DNA of 64,000 nt from Bombardia bombarda (taxonomy: Eukaryota; Ascomycota; Sordariomycetes; Sordariales; Lasiosphaeriaceae): the NCBI GenBank assembly GCA_030512295.1, contig JAULSR010000004.1, positions 1,798,001 through 1,862,000 on the forward strand, given 5' to 3'. Numbering within the stretch: position 1 is the stretch's first letter; the number at the start of each line of letters is the position of its first letter. A program made the position numbers and the translations under genes. Positions 1 through 11,643 of the stretch are shown here, in pieces. The notes below the pieces were generated by a model, which made no database searches, was not told where the DNA came from, and was given only the letters and a program-made list of their open reading frames with translations.

Positions 1-861
1 AGGTGCTTGTAATCCATCTCGAAAGTCGCAGGAAGGACCACTGGCAGATGTTGACCCACCACTTCGTCACCATTGCGCTCATCTCCTCAGCCTACTATTA
101 CCACCAAACTCGGGTCGGCAACCTGATTCTCATCTTGATGGACGTGGTTGACTTGTTTCTTCCTGTAAGCTTCAGTCGACACCTCGAGCTTGGATCCCCC
201 TCTTCTGCCGCTGACCCAAACCCCCCTTACCTAGCTTGCCAAGTGCCTCAAGTACCTGGGATTTACCACACTCTGCGACTACGTGTTCGGCCTGTTCATG
301 ATCTCATGGTTCATCCCGCGCCACATCTTCTTCCTCCAGACGTGCTGGAGCATCTACAGCGACCTACCCAAAGCGTTGGCAGGCGACTGCTACAAGGGCA
401 TTATGGACAAGCTCGAGGGGCCGTTCCCCAAGCCTGCAGGCTGGTCCCACGTACTCGAGCCCTTCACCAACCCCGAGGGCACAGTGTGCTTCGACGACAC
501 CATCCGCTACTCGTTCCTCTTCTTCCTCCTCGCTCTGCAGGTCATCATCTTGATGTGGTTCGTTGTCATCATTCGCGTCGCGACAAAGGTGCTCAAGGGC
601 GGCAGCGCCGAGGATGTCCGGAGCGACGATGAGGACGAAGAGGAAGAGGAGGAGCTCGAATATGAGCAAGTCCAACAGCCAGCGCAGCCGGTCAAGGAGG
701 AGGTTGGCGTTGAGGATCTTGATTTGAAGGGCTGGGAGCGTCGCGCTGGCGTGAAGCGCAACACGGCTAGCACAACGAGCACAACCGGCGTGAGCCTACC
801 GGGCCACAGCGCTCGTAAGGAACTGCTGAACCGAATTGGGTGCGAGAAGCAGATTGATTAA
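1..861 (+). CDS. lag1: Ceramide synthase (LAG1/LAC1 type), 3' part
   Basis: This is the C-terminal part of an acyl-CoA-dependent ceramide synthase, the ER membrane enzyme that N-acylates sphingoid bases. The gene starts upstream of the window. The reading frame is open from base 3, exon a ends at 164 (GTAAGC donor), and the last exon runs from 235 (CTAG acceptor) to the TAA at 861. The first exon carries the Lag1 signature in the TLC domain (ESRRKDHWQMLTHH), including the adjacent catalytic His pair, followed by a hydrophobic helix and LMDVVD. Exon b continues with LAKCLKYLGF, CDYVFGLFMISW and a final membrane span near 520-580. The tail is highly acidic (DDEDEEEEEE), as in fungal Lag1/Lac1. 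The family call is firm, but which paralogue this is cannot be decided. Confidence 0.93.
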
Positions 862-3800
862 GCGCGTGCACACAGCCGGTCCAGTAATTAATTGATTCGC
901 CGTCTGGTTTGGTCTCGCGTCAGCCATTTTTGATGCTTTGGTAGGCCACGTACAGTCGGTGGCTTTTGGGTTTGGGGCGTCCTATTTTCGCAGAGAGAGG
1001 GAAAGAGAGAGACGCTCTTGCATCCTAAGTGCTTTTCCGTCGCTGCACAGACAGTACAGTTATTCGCGGTCGTTCCATCGAGGGAAAAAAAGGTCGACAG
1101 GGTTTTGTTGGGACGCGTCGAAAGGGGTAAGAAGCAAAAAGAGCTTCAGGTTGGTCTTTTTTTCTTCTTTTGGGGCGTGTGGGGCGCATGTACTTTCATG
1201 AAGCTCGGTGGGACATGGCGTGGGAAGAATGGGATTTGGCGGCAACGAACTGCAGCGAAAAATGATATCCCCCTCTTCTTTTTTTCATCTGGATTGGTCC
1301 GTCTGGTGGTGTTGTGCTCGCTCGCTCGCTCGGATGCGAGGCGAGTTGGAGAAAGACGAGGAAAGAGGAGAAGAGACATTACGGGAGACGAGCGACCGAG
1401 CGAACGGGAAAGGGAAATAAATATAACTTAATGGTGCAATGCTTACCTACTTTAAGTATGCAAGCCATGCTTTTTGATGGATGTATATAACCCCTGGCCA
1501 TAGGGACCTATGTTTGCTCTTCGTTCATTTTTTTTTTTTGAAATGCACAACATAGGTGTGGTGGGAAGGGGACTGGCAGGCAGGCGGGCAGACAGGCTTA
1601 GCGAATAAACCTGTGGTGACTTCTAGTGCAGCTCCGTTTCGTGTGAAGCTTAGATTTAGTCGTGTGTAAGGTGTGCTGGGGACATCGCGCTCCTATCGTG
1701 ACGAAGGTTTGGTGTAGAAGTCGACCGGGTCAGTCAAGTTATTGAATAAGCTGCAATTGTTGTCTTGCAACCTGGGGGTGGATTGGGTATGTGCCTATTC
1801 CCTGCTGTCAGTAGTCAAACTGACTGCTTGTCGAACATGGAAAGGCCTACAATAAGTTGCTGTCAGTCATGTGTGGAAGACTGGTAGCTTGGCGAATGGT
1901 GTTTGGACCTCAAAGTAAGGGGAGGGAATCTCTCTTTGTACGTGGTATGCAGGAAGGTAAATGAGGACGCCCTGTCATGTCGGGTTGCCAGTTGGGGTTC
2001 CCGGAGAGGCGTTCGTGTATATGATCCATGTGCCGCACAGAGAGTTCGGGCAGTCGCCGCCATGGCGGCGTAATGACGCTTTCTGAGCGTGAGTTGTGGA
2101 GCTTCCCCCCATTATGGTCTTACTTACGAATATGGACGTATCTAGTATGGCGCCTAAGTGCGTAAAGGACACGCAATTATCTCGTGCTGCGAGACTAGGG
2201 AAACCACCAGTTACAAGGTCGGAAGAAGGCTTAAGTTTTGTATGTTATCATATGCCATATATAGGTGCATAAATAAGTACGCTTGAATACTAGACTAGTA
2301 GTACTACGTAGTATATCTGAACCAGGGACTTTGGTGGGTATATCAGATTTTGAGTGTCATATTTCAGACTCTCTCAAACAACCTGAACTACTGCTTATTG
2401 TTGGTTATTTCATCCGTCATAACGCTCAGCTGTATTATAGCAGCCAACAATAGTGTCTGGAAAGGCATACGTAGCTCATATGAATAACAAGGACTGGCCT
2501 AGCTTGAACGGCGATTTGTATATGGATATGTATTGTCATGTCCTCCGTGATTCCATGAAACTACGCGGATGTCTGATCTCAGCATAATAACATATTGAAC
2601 GTTGTGTCACGAAATCACCGCACAGGATTTTATAGAATGAAACATGAGTTGGTACACTCAATTCCAGTGAATCTGATGTCCCAAAGTCAAGTTTATGAAT
2701 GCCTTGTACAGTGTACACTAATCAGAACGAGATAGAGTGTGCGAAGCCAAATGACCAGCTCAAAACTTCAGTACCTAGGCAGCCTGCAATGTAACACGCC
2801 TACTAGTTTGTCTCGAGATGTAAGAGAGCTTCATTCTGATTTGTTCATATTTTCCATTGTTGTCTGATAAGTGTCAGGCTGCGTAATATATAAGCCTCTG
2901 ATAGGAAATAATCTACAGTATGTGAAAGGTTTCGGCTAGATCAATGACTACTAACCAAGTTTAAGATTATGAAGTGATGATGTAGGTCTATTCTCGTGAC
3001 CATATGACCGATAGGGTGCATATCTCGATAGCCGCTTTTATGTTGCTAGGTTTGTACGAAGCATCAAAGAAACCCTCCTTATTAAAAAACCCCTACAGTA
3101 GTTCAGGCACGCACCTTAGTACCTACCCTATACTTAGGAGAAGTATGTCGTAGCCCCTTTTGTTCTAGTTGAGTAAAGTGAATGCGCTATGATGCATTAC
3201 CGACGGGTATTTCAAACTACAATAACCAGTTGGGTGACATTTGTTGGGTATATCTTTGTTTAGGATGCTAACTGTGTATGGTATTCATGCCACTGCTACG
3301 ACACAGAGTGCATTCAACCTCCCGGTCGACAGAATGCTAAGGGTCGCTGTATCTATACCTACCTTTTCAGGTCGATCAGGCGTGTTGAGATACCACATCT
3401 TCGACGCAGCTGACGTTCTCGAAGAACTGAAATGCCGCGGCCCTATTGATGCATGGAATGGTAGTTGTAGAGAGTGTGGTGGTAGTGCATTGTCGGTTGG
3501 AGGGGAGGTGAGAATGCATGTGCAGATAATAAGACGGAGAAATACGGACGAGAGAAATACGGACGAGAGAAAAGGCCGGCGGTGAATTGATTGATGTTGG
3601 TTGTCAATTCCCCGCTGATTTCGGGGTTTGTTGGCTTCCGTTGTCCGCTCGCTGCATGGATCGCAATTGAGAGGCAGTTTGGTCGCAACCGGGAACGCCT
3701 AATCCATGTCGTCCCAATTACACGGGTTCAAACGTGGGCGTTTCGGATCTAAAAGTATACCAAAAAATGTCCCCGCTATGTTGCAAAGCCCGACTCGTAA

Positions 3801-5606
3801 CGGCGAATTCTCGTCACGAAATGTTTGGTTGCCTTGTGACTCTTACACGGCTGCAGTGTTACGCTCCGCTCAGGAAAGCAGGAAAGCAGGAAAGCTACCC
3901 GCCGCCTTTCCTGATCGGGATGACAATCTGATAAGCACCCATGGGAACTTTCAATTGCTCTTCTCGATCCTTTCATCAGTCTGACCGGCAATCTATGTGC
4001 TTGTGAAATAATATCCGCCTTGTTGGTCGGTCTCAAACGCATTGTCGGATATATCGGAGGCGCTCGGATTTTGCCCATGATTTTCTCCGTAGTTACGAAC
4101 AGCTAAGCTGACCGTTCTGCATGAATTGGGGTTTTTGCTTTTGCATTGCCTCATTTCCAGGACCAGCTAGGCACATGCACTGAGGATGGATGAGGGCTGA
4201 AAAACTTCACTGGGAAGGAACATGCGGCATCCCGGCTTGATGGCTAGGAATTAGCTCCAACCGGCGGTAGCAATGGAAGTCCCCTTTCCCCCAGGGGCTG
4301 AATTACTACCTGGCGGAAGCTGGAGAAGCGTCGAACAGGACGAACACAGCCTCGGGAATAAAACATTAGCATCAAATATGTCCCAGTCACAGTAAATGGT
4401 CTAGATTGGTACTGATTTATGTTAAAATCCCATCAGATACCGCGGGTGACAGCGGCCAAGAAGTGGGATTCAGAACCTTTGATCCACGCTGTCGTGTGCC
4501 TCATGACATTTTTGCCGTCCGGTTTGTCTTCGTGGATTCCAGGCAGTGTCAGGCCTGGCAGGCCCAAGGCAGGCCCCATGGCGGGGAACCCACTAGTCAG
4601 CTCTGGCGCCCGAGCCATCCGCCGACGCGGTCCCATTCGTCATCCCCTAACTCTGATAGCGTATCCACCCACTAGAGAGCAGAGAGCGCCGTGGACTTCA
4701 GTGGAAGGAAGCAGTCGAAGCCCAAAGGCAGAAGCGGGGCACAGGTCCGGGTTGTCTGTACGAGAATGCGAGAGGCAGTTATCGTTCATGGAAGAGACAA
4801 TGGGTGAATGACACGCACATTTTGTCTCTGTTGCGAATCCTGATTGAGTCTTCACGCCTCTAGACTCTGATGTATGTAGATGCAATCTGTTCTCCTGCGC
4901 CATGACTACTATGATATAACATCACTACTTTTGCCATTGTTTTGCCTTCCAAGGGTTGCATAGCGATTTGCTATCTCGTCTTACTCGATGCACCTCATCG
5001 ATAGGAAGGTTTCAACAGCTTTTGCTCCACAGTACGGCCAGAAAAAAATAGCGAAACTGAAAACAAAGCTGGCCGTTCTTGAGCTGGAAACGGGACACGG
5101 GGGCAGCCGTCTGACTAATTGGGTTCCGAGTCCACCCGCTAACCTGGTACCATACCCTCCTACCGTTCCGTCGATCGAAGCTCCCTCCCTGGCACGTCCA
5201 GGCACGCCGCGCACGCGCACAGCAAGCCCCCCAACAAGCCCCCTCTTCCCCCATTTGAAAAAAAGTCCCAGGACGATTGATCGGCCAACACACACACACC
5301 TAAATACGCGCACCAACCTCAGTCATTCCTGTCTATTCTGTTTTGCTTCTTGCTCTTCTTTTCGAACGAAACAACTCACCAACAAAATCACCTACTAATT
5401 TATATCGCGCGTTTGTTTGACGGCTTTACTGTCGTCAAATGAACCTGCAATCGCGCATCCTTCTCCCTTCCCCTGTAAGTCGTGTTAAAGTGCTCCTCTT
5501 CGTTGTCTGTCGTCGACGCCGAATCATCCAAGTTGCGACTCAGCCTGCTCAGTTGCTAACCATTGCTTCGAACCCCCAGAATTTCCCCCCTCCAGGCGTC
5601 TCCTAA
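862..5606. other. Long gene-poor spacer
   Basis: No convincing gene was found in these 4.7 kb. The first ~600 bases look like the 3' region of the ceramide synthase gene, with GA-rich and T-rich runs. About 1.8-3.6 kb is AT-rich, has many TA steps and has stops in all frames; it could be a decayed repeat. A 16-bp unit (aaatacggacgagaga) is repeated twice near 3540-3571. About 4.98-5.6 kb is pyrimidine-rich and looks like the promoter and 5' leader of the PPR gene. A GTAAGT at about 5475 and a CCCCCAG at about 5580 could bound an intron in that leader. Short ORFs here (e.g. 3241-3585, 4988-5398) show no domain. Confidence 0.5.
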
Positions 5607-8600
5607 ATGCCATCTGTCTACTCGTCCGTCTTCCAGAGCTTTATCCGCCAGGGATTTTCCAAGTCTCTCACTCACGGCTACGCCCAATCGGTCGTCGCTG
5701 CCACCCATCCCCATGTTATAAACACACAAAATCGCCCGTCGTTTGCTCGGCGCAACAGCACTCGCCTCGGCCGTCTCGCCAACCTTGGGCTCCAGACCGC
5801 CTTCCATACCAACAGTTCTCAAGCCGCTGGTTCGCTTGACCGCCGCCATGAGAAGGCCGTCAATCCCGGAGGCTTAGATGCCTACTTCGACCAGCTTCAA
5901 AAGGACAAGGCCGAGGTCGCGGGAGAGGAGCAAGATGAGGAATGGGTCCAGTTTCAGTTCCCGAAGCGTATCGAATGGAAGCCCACGCCTGCTTCCATCC
6001 TGCTTGGCTCGGATGCCGCCAAGACACTCGCCTCCGAGGGCGAGCAGTCTGTCCAGGCTGTCGGCCGTGATGGTAGTTCGACCGTTCCGCTAGAGGCAGA
6101 GGCTGCCCTGGCCCACATCGATGCTGCCATCCAGAGGGAGATTGAGGTCCGCAAGCAGCTCGAGGCTCTTGAAGAGGAGGTAGAATCACTACGCGCCCAC
6201 TCGCCTGCCCTTGCAGAGCAGCTAGAGGAGCAGATCCGCTCGCGATCTCTGACCCCACTGTCTCAAGTACGGACGCCTGCCAGCATTGCCCGCACAGCCA
6301 CCCCTCCTGTCGACCCCCAATCTCAAGCATGTGCCGACCATTTGACCAAGCTCTCCGACGCCTCGCGATTTGCCGAGATCCCAGCTGCCTTTGAGGCCAT
6401 GTTGGTCGGAGGTGTCAGGCCTATTGCTGCCGCCTATAATGCCTTGCTCATGGCCGCCATCCAGCTTCCCTCGGAGAGGTATGAGGTTGTCTCCAAGGCC
6501 TTGGATGTCTACGCCGACATGCTCAGGCGCAAAGTCTCCCCGGACAGTGATACCTACAACATTCTTGTGGGTCTGCTCGCGGCTCGTTCGCTCGAAGTCG
6601 CTGCTCTCAAGAAGTCTCTCGATGAGAAGCGCGTCCGCTTCGGGGGTATGGACGAGCCTGGCAAGTTTATGTTCGTTTCTCACGAGCTCGAGCACGCCAT
6701 CTTGTCTGAAGATGACCGTCTTGATCTTGCTATGAAGCTGTTCGACTCTTCTGTCACATCTAACAGGGCGCTTTATTCATCCGAGACGTACCACCATCTC
6801 ATCTCAGCTTGTGCCCAGTCTGGCAGAGTCTCAGATATGCTCCAATTGTTCGAACATATGGAGTTGACACGGGTCACGCCCTTCTCGGCCACCTTTCCTG
6901 CCATGATTTCTGCCTTCGCCAACTCGGGCGATCTCATCAGCGCTGTTGAATGCTACAACGAATACCGCAGCCTTGCAATTGCTAATGATAATGGTGAATC
7001 ATCCCTTAAGGACCGACTTGATGCTCAGGTCTACGCCGCTGTCATCAACGCCTACGTCGTGTCTGATAAACTCGAGGGAGCCATGAAGTTTTATAAGAAG
7101 ATTGTCCAAGAGTACAGTGTGCGTGCTTCCGACCTGAAGGACGCTCTCATCGCCAACGGTTTTGTCAAGGGTCTGGTTCAGCGTGGCATCTACCAGGCAG
7201 CACTCGACTGGGCTCAGAGCATCGAGAATGAGACCAGGGGTATCACTATGAGTGAGATCGCAACAGTTGCTGCAGACAAGGGGGACAAACAGACGGCTGT
7301 GGCTGCATTTGCCAATGTCACTGGTTTCAATGATATCGCCTCTCCAGCTATGGCCCTGCTTGCCATGACTGTTCGCGAGGGTGATGTTACCACTGCTACC
7401 AAATACTGGGAGATACTGGCGAACCCCGAGGTCAAGGCGACACCGACATTTATTGAGCCTACCGCCATGTATGCTATTGCCATGATTGGCTCTGGCCAGG
7501 TCCTTGAGGGCCTGACCCAGGCTGAATGGATGTTTCAGCGCATTCGTGAGAGTGCGGTCGAGAGCAAGGCCCAGTTGGCCGATGAGATTGAGGAAGCCGC
7601 CGAGTTCATATCTCGATTTATGTCTGCTCGATCCATCGCCGATCCTCGCGAGACCGCCTCTCCCGCCTCATATGCTGCTCGAACTTTTACTGCATCGCCA
7701 TACCCGTCAACCCCTGTCGTCTCTAGTTACGAGGATACCTTCGACCCCTACGCACACAACACCGACTTCCGGGCATCTTCGCTGATCTGTGATGAGTTAG
7801 AGGGCTCTCATGGTCGCAAGGGCCCAAAGCTGAATGACGCTCTGGCCACCTTTCGAAATATGCGCAGAGCCGGTCGTCATCCTCGTTACATCACGTATGC
7901 AAAGCTCATCTCCGCCGCCGCTCGCGATGGCAAAATGGACCTTTGCCACGACATACTGGCTACCGCTCGCACCGATGTCCCTCTTCTTCCCCAATACGCA
8001 GTTGTCCGGTACGGCTGGTCCTCTATTCTCGATGCTATGGTCGGAGCCAGTCTCTCTCTTGGCGACAGGAATTTGGCGGAGCAATACCACCAGGAGTTGC
8101 TTGCCATGGGTGCCACGCCATCGGCCAACACCTATGGTTTGTACATCACCACTCTGAAGGAGTCTACCAAGACTTTTGATGAGGCTTCTGAGGCGGTCAA
8201 GATCTTCCACCGCGCCAAGGCTGAGGGTGTCGAGCCGAGCTCTTTTCTGTACAATGCGTTGATTGGCAAGCTAGGCAAGGCACGTCGCATTGATGATTGT
8301 CTCTTTTACTTTGCTGAGATGCGCGCTCTTGGAATCAAGCCTACGTCTGTCACCTACGGAACCATTGTCAATGCCCTTTGCCGAGTCAGCGATGAGAAGT
8401 TTGCTGAGGAGCTGTTCGATGAGATGGAAGCTATGCCAAACTACAAGGCACGGCCCGCTCCCTACAACAGCATGATGCAGTTCTTCCTGACGACGAAGAG
8501 GGATAAGACAAAGGTTCTGGAATACTACGAGCGCATGAAGGCAAAGGGTATCGCCCCGACCGCACACACATACAAGCTTCTCGTCGATACCCATGCCACT

Positions 8601-9161
8601 CTTGAGCCTGTCAACATGACCGCCGCTGAAGCTGTGCTTGACATGGTTCGGACCTCAGGCCAACGTCCGGAGCCCGTCCATTATGCTTCTTTGATCCACG
8701 CTCGCGGCTGTGTCCTTCACGACATGGATGGTGCCCGTAAGGTTTTCGATGCTGTCATGCAAGATCCATCTGTTCCCGCTCACCCTTGCCTCTACCAAGC
8801 TCTGTTTGAGGCCATGGTCGCCAACCATAGGGTTCAAGACACTGAGTCCGTACTTGCTGGTATGCGCTCCAAGCGTATCGAGTTGACCCCGTACATTGCG
8901 AACACTCTTATCCACGGCTGGGCAGCGGAGAAGAACATTGCCAAGGCAAAGACCATCTACTCTGCTGTCGGCCGCGAGAGACGCGAGCCCAGCACGTACG
9001 AAGCGATGACCCGAGCTTTCCTCGCTGTTGAGGAGCGCGAGAGCGCCAAGGGCGTCGTCAGTGAGATGCTTAGCCGGGGATACCCGAGCGCTGTTGTCAA
9101 CAAGGTTCTGGAACTACTTGGCGGAGGCAATGCTGAGGAAGCAGCCTCCGTCATTGCCTGA
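5607..9161 (+). CDS. Mitochondrial pentatricopeptide-repeat protein, 1184 aa
   Basis: This is an intronless frame of 1184 codons. The N-terminus is rich in Ser, Arg and Ala with few acids over about 75 residues, as expected for a mitochondrial presequence. A Glu-rich helical stretch (about 170-215) follows. From about residue 270 to the end there are serial PPR-type helical pairs, for example VSPDSDTYNILVGLL, GVEPSSFLYNALIGKLGK, GIKPTSVTYGTIVNALCR and GIAPTAHTYKLLVDTHA. PPR proteins bind organellar RNA. Long fungal ones of this layout include the Pet309/cya-5 class, which acts in cox1 mRNA maturation and translation. Membership in that class is inference from architecture only. The ATG at 5607 is the first in frame and lies just after a CT-rich leader. 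Confidence 0.9.
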   Translation: MPSVYSSVFQSFIRQGFSKSLTHGYAQSVVAATHPHVINTQNRPSFARRNSTRLGRLANLGLQTAFHTNSSQAAGSLDRRHEKAVNPGGLDAYFDQLQKDKAEVAGEEQDEEWVQFQFPKRIEWKPTPASILLGSDAAKTLASEGEQSVQAVGRDGSSTVPLEAEAALAHIDAAIQREIEVRKQLEALEEEVESLRAHSPALAEQLEEQIRSRSLTPLSQVRTPASIARTATPPVDPQSQACADHLTKLSDASRFAEIPAAFEAMLVGGVRPIAAAYNALLMAAIQLPSERYEVVSKALDVYADMLRRKVSPDSDTYNILVGLLAARSLEVAALKKSLDEKRVRFGGMDEPGKFMFVSHELEHAILSEDDRLDLAMKLFDSSVTSNRALYSSETYHHLISACAQSGRVSDMLQLFEHMELTRVTPFSATFPAMISAFANSGDLISAVECYNEYRSLAIANDNGESSLKDRLDAQVYAAVINAYVVSDKLEGAMKFYKKIVQEYSVRASDLKDALIANGFVKGLVQRGIYQAALDWAQSIENETRGITMSEIATVAADKGDKQTAVAAFANVTGFNDIASPAMALLAMTVREGDVTTATKYWEILANPEVKATPTFIEPTAMYAIAMIGSGQVLEGLTQAEWMFQRIRESAVESKAQLADEIEEAAEFISRFMSARSIADPRETASPASYAARTFTASPYPSTPVVSSYEDTFDPYAHNTDFRASSLICDELEGSHGRKGPKLNDALATFRNMRRAGRHPRYITYAKLISAAARDGKMDLCHDILATARTDVPLLPQYAVVRYGWSSILDAMVGASLSLGDRNLAEQYHQELLAMGATPSANTYGLYITTLKESTKTFDEASEAVKIFHRAKAEGVEPSSFLYNALIGKLGKARRIDDCLFYFAEMRALGIKPTSVTYGTIVNALCRVSDEKFAEELFDEMEAMPNYKARPAPYNSMMQFFLTTKRDKTKVLEYYERMKAKGIAPTAHTYKLLVDTHATLEPVNMTAAEAVLDMVRTSGQRPEPVHYASLIHARGCVLHDMDGARKVFDAVMQDPSVPAHPCLYQALFEAMVANHRVQDTESVLAGMRSKRIELTPYIANTLIHGWAAEKNIAKAKTIYSAVGRERREPSTYEAMTRAFLAVEERESAKGVVSEMLSRGYPSAVVNKVLELLGGGNAEEAASVIA

Positions 9162-10353
9162 TTTTTAAATGTTGGCAAGGCACAACTTATTTTCTTGTCC
9201 TACGGGCTAGGAACTTTACGTGTATTGTTTTCCTTTGTCTCGAGAGTTTTTCCGTTTTCCATTGCTTGGTATGATACCCCGTCGTGTGCAACATGTGGCT
9301 GGCTGGTTCGTCGGTTGAGTTTCTTCAACTGGATTGGAGAGAAATGTTTCCCATCGGTCTCGGTTCTGATTTGGGATCGGAGGTGCTTGGTGGGAAGGGG
9401 AGAGAAGAAGAAATGGAGGCTCACTCGATCGGCCTGGGCCCTGCGTTGCATTCGAATATCATGCTTCGTCTTTTCCCTATGTCTTGTGTGTCTGTATAAT
9501 GGTTGTCAAAAAATACTGGGTTGGGGGTTCACATAATTTGGTTTCAGCGAGAGGCGTTATGGGGGCTGGGGGTCTAATACATGACTTAGAGAGAAACCGG
9601 GGGCCCTCGCCACCGCTAGGGTGCGCGTTGAGGCTCGGTCTACTGCCTTTTCTTCCTGGGATGGATCAACATTTGGTATACGGTCAGGCCCGGAGGGGGC
9701 AAACAGGGGACCATGGTAAATGGACGGCGGTGTGGGTACAATATCAGGGTTGATGTGATGTTGATGGTAGTCGCGGGTCATATTAGACAAATCTCCACTC
9801 TAGAAGATACTAGAGATATATCAATGCTAATTGCGGTGTTGAAGCAATATCAGTATGCCTGGCTTCATTTTGTGATGGTAAGTGAGAGTTGTCGATGGTC
9901 GTGACACAATTTACTTTCAGATGATGATAGCCTCATATTGTAGACAAAGTCCCTTAGCTTATTGATAGTTCAGTCATCACATGCCAACTTACCCTGGGCA
10001 TTTAGTATATTGTGCTATCGACTCTGATAATGTCAGCCATCTCGGTTTGCTCTATATTTGTCGTAGTTCTTAGAGTTATAGGAAGTCATATTATGATGTA
10101 AATGGGCCGGATCCAAGGTAAGCAAATAAGGCGTGTGGTGCCTGACTATGCGTGGAGCCGTGGACAGGGAAACTTGGTTTTCTTTTTAAAACACTGGCAC
10201 ACGAAACGGAAAAGAGTTTCAAATGAAGTCTGCAAATGCTTGACCTCAACCGAAGACTCCACATGCCATGCCAAGCTTGCAAAGATTATCTTATTATATC
10301 CGCTTTCCGGTACCACACCTCAACAAATCGGAAGCCATTCACAATTCAGTTCA
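9162..10353. other. Intergenic spacer
   Basis: This is 1.2 kb between the PPR gene and the first tRNA. The first ~350 bases are T-rich and probably include the PPR 3' UTR. The part after about 9.9 kb becomes AT-rich. No gene was recognised. Confidence 0.5.
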
Positions 10354-10447
10354 TCGGGTATAGTATAGCGATAACATCGTTGACTCTCACTTCTAAACAA
10401 AGTGTCTGATGACTCAACATCCCCGGGTTCGACTCCCGGTATCCGAA
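10354..10447 (+). tRNA. tRNA-Glu (anticodon CTC)-like, with intron; D-arm degenerate
   Basis: A cloverleaf can be drawn. The 7-bp acceptor stem TCGGGTA/TATCCGA has one G-T pair. The anticodon stem is GTTGA/TCAAC (10379-10383 with 10414-10418). Anticodon CTC is at 10386-10388, followed by A37 and a 23-nt intron at 10390-10412. The T arm is CCGGG-TTCGACT-CCCGG and the discriminator is A. A TTTT run follows at about 10453, as for a Pol III terminator. Compared with a normal eukaryotic tRNA-Glu, the D stem has an A-C mismatch (GTAT against ACAT) and the short D loop (AGCGATA) has GA where GG is expected. It may be a decaying copy rather than a working gene. Confidence 0.65.
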
Positions 10448-11147
10448 TAATCTTTTGCCTTTTTGGTGTCTTCCAAGGTTGCTATCCCTTTATCGACCAC
10501 CATGAAAGACATTAAACTGTGCCCAATTTATCGGTTAGTACTGAGTATTTTTGTTGGTGAAAAGGTAGAGACAAGACCGCATGATAAATAAGCCAAGGTT
10601 AATTATGATAGCTAATACCCGCTTTATTTTGATTTCGTAACGTTTATGTGATGTTATGTCAGAGACAAGACAATGAGGAAATGTCATTGAACACGACGCG
10701 TTACCTGCCGTTCATACTTAAGTTTTAAATCGAATACTATGCCACCCAGGTATTTATACGACGCCGTGCCGTCGGTCGGAGAGAGCAGTATCGGTTGCTA
10801 AGATCTTATTACGATGATCCCGAATAAATGTGACCGCATGTCGCGATTACTTTAAACATTTAAAAAACTATGATGAGAAGCGGCGACATAATTTTATAGC
10901 TTGTATATAGGATAACAAATGTAACCGACTTAATCCTTATCTTATGCGGCTAATTAGATTATATCGTCTTACGTTGTGTAATGCGAGGTGCTTCACTTTG
11001 TGACACTAAACCGTAAAGAACGCAAATTCTAATAACTCCCAGTATAGAAAGAGGTCGCAAGCAAAGAACGGAGTCAGTATGGATGTTGATGGAGTGGACT
11101 TCAGTGTGATTTCTGGCGATGGATTTCAACAAGCACCATAGGTCATT
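10448..11147. other. AT-rich spacer between two tRNA genes
   Basis: These 700 bases are AT-rich and have stop codons in every frame. No ORF, terminal repeat or target duplication was recognised. Their position between tRNA genes and their composition would fit a degraded transposon, but nothing in the sequence proves it. Confidence 0.4.
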
Positions 11148-11256
11148 GGCTGGATGGTGGAGTGGTCTAACACGCTAGTCTCAAGAAATCCTTGACCCCG
11201 AAAAGGGGAGTTTACTAGTCTCGCAAGAGGCGTGGGTTCGAATCCCACTCCAGTCA
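11148..11256 (+). tRNA. tRNA-Leu (anticodon CAA) with intron
   Basis: This is a complete type II cloverleaf. The acceptor stem is GGCTGGA/TCCAGTC (one G-T pair) with discriminator A at 11256. The D arm contains AGTGGTCTAA. The anticodon stem is CTAGT/ACTAG (11175-11179 with 11214-11218). Anticodon CAA is at 11182-11184, followed by G37 and an intron at about 11186-11212. The variable arm is long and pairs CTC with GAG (11219-11231). The T arm is GTGGG-TTCGAAT-CCCAC. An intron at this place is the rule for fungal tRNA-Leu(CAA). All parts look intact. Confidence 0.95.
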
Positions 11257-11643
11257 ACAATGGAGAGTGCATAGAATATGCCATACTTTTGAAATTCAGT
11301 GCGATTTCGCACTGGCAATATTATTCAAGAAACCCTAGCCTTCTAAACCTTGGCCTGTACGTGATTCATGCACCTGTTTCGCCTGGTGCTGCTGGCATGG
11401 TGCGTACCTGAATGTATCTGAATCGTGTGTGTTACCTTTCAAAGGCCTCAGTCAAACCTTGATAGAAATTTCCATCTCTTATATCAAGCTAGACAATAAC
11501 TATGTAAACACTATGAACCCCACATACGCCAATTCCAAGATCATAACTGCAATCTCCCGAGCCGTGGATATCATTCAACATCAATCACCCCCTTCGCGCA
11601 TTTCCCTCCATCATCATCTGTTCCTGCCTGTACCCTCGCTTGG
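11257..11643. other. Spacer, tRNA-Leu to 3' end of the DOMON-b561 gene
   Basis: A TTTT run near 11287 could end tRNA transcription. The rest is probably the 3' UTR of the gene on the minus strand. No other feature was seen. Confidence 0.5.

Noticed and set aside
4988..5398. 136-codon ORF before the PPR gene
   Set aside because: It lies in the likely promoter and leader. Pro/Thr-rich composition reflects CT-rich DNA.
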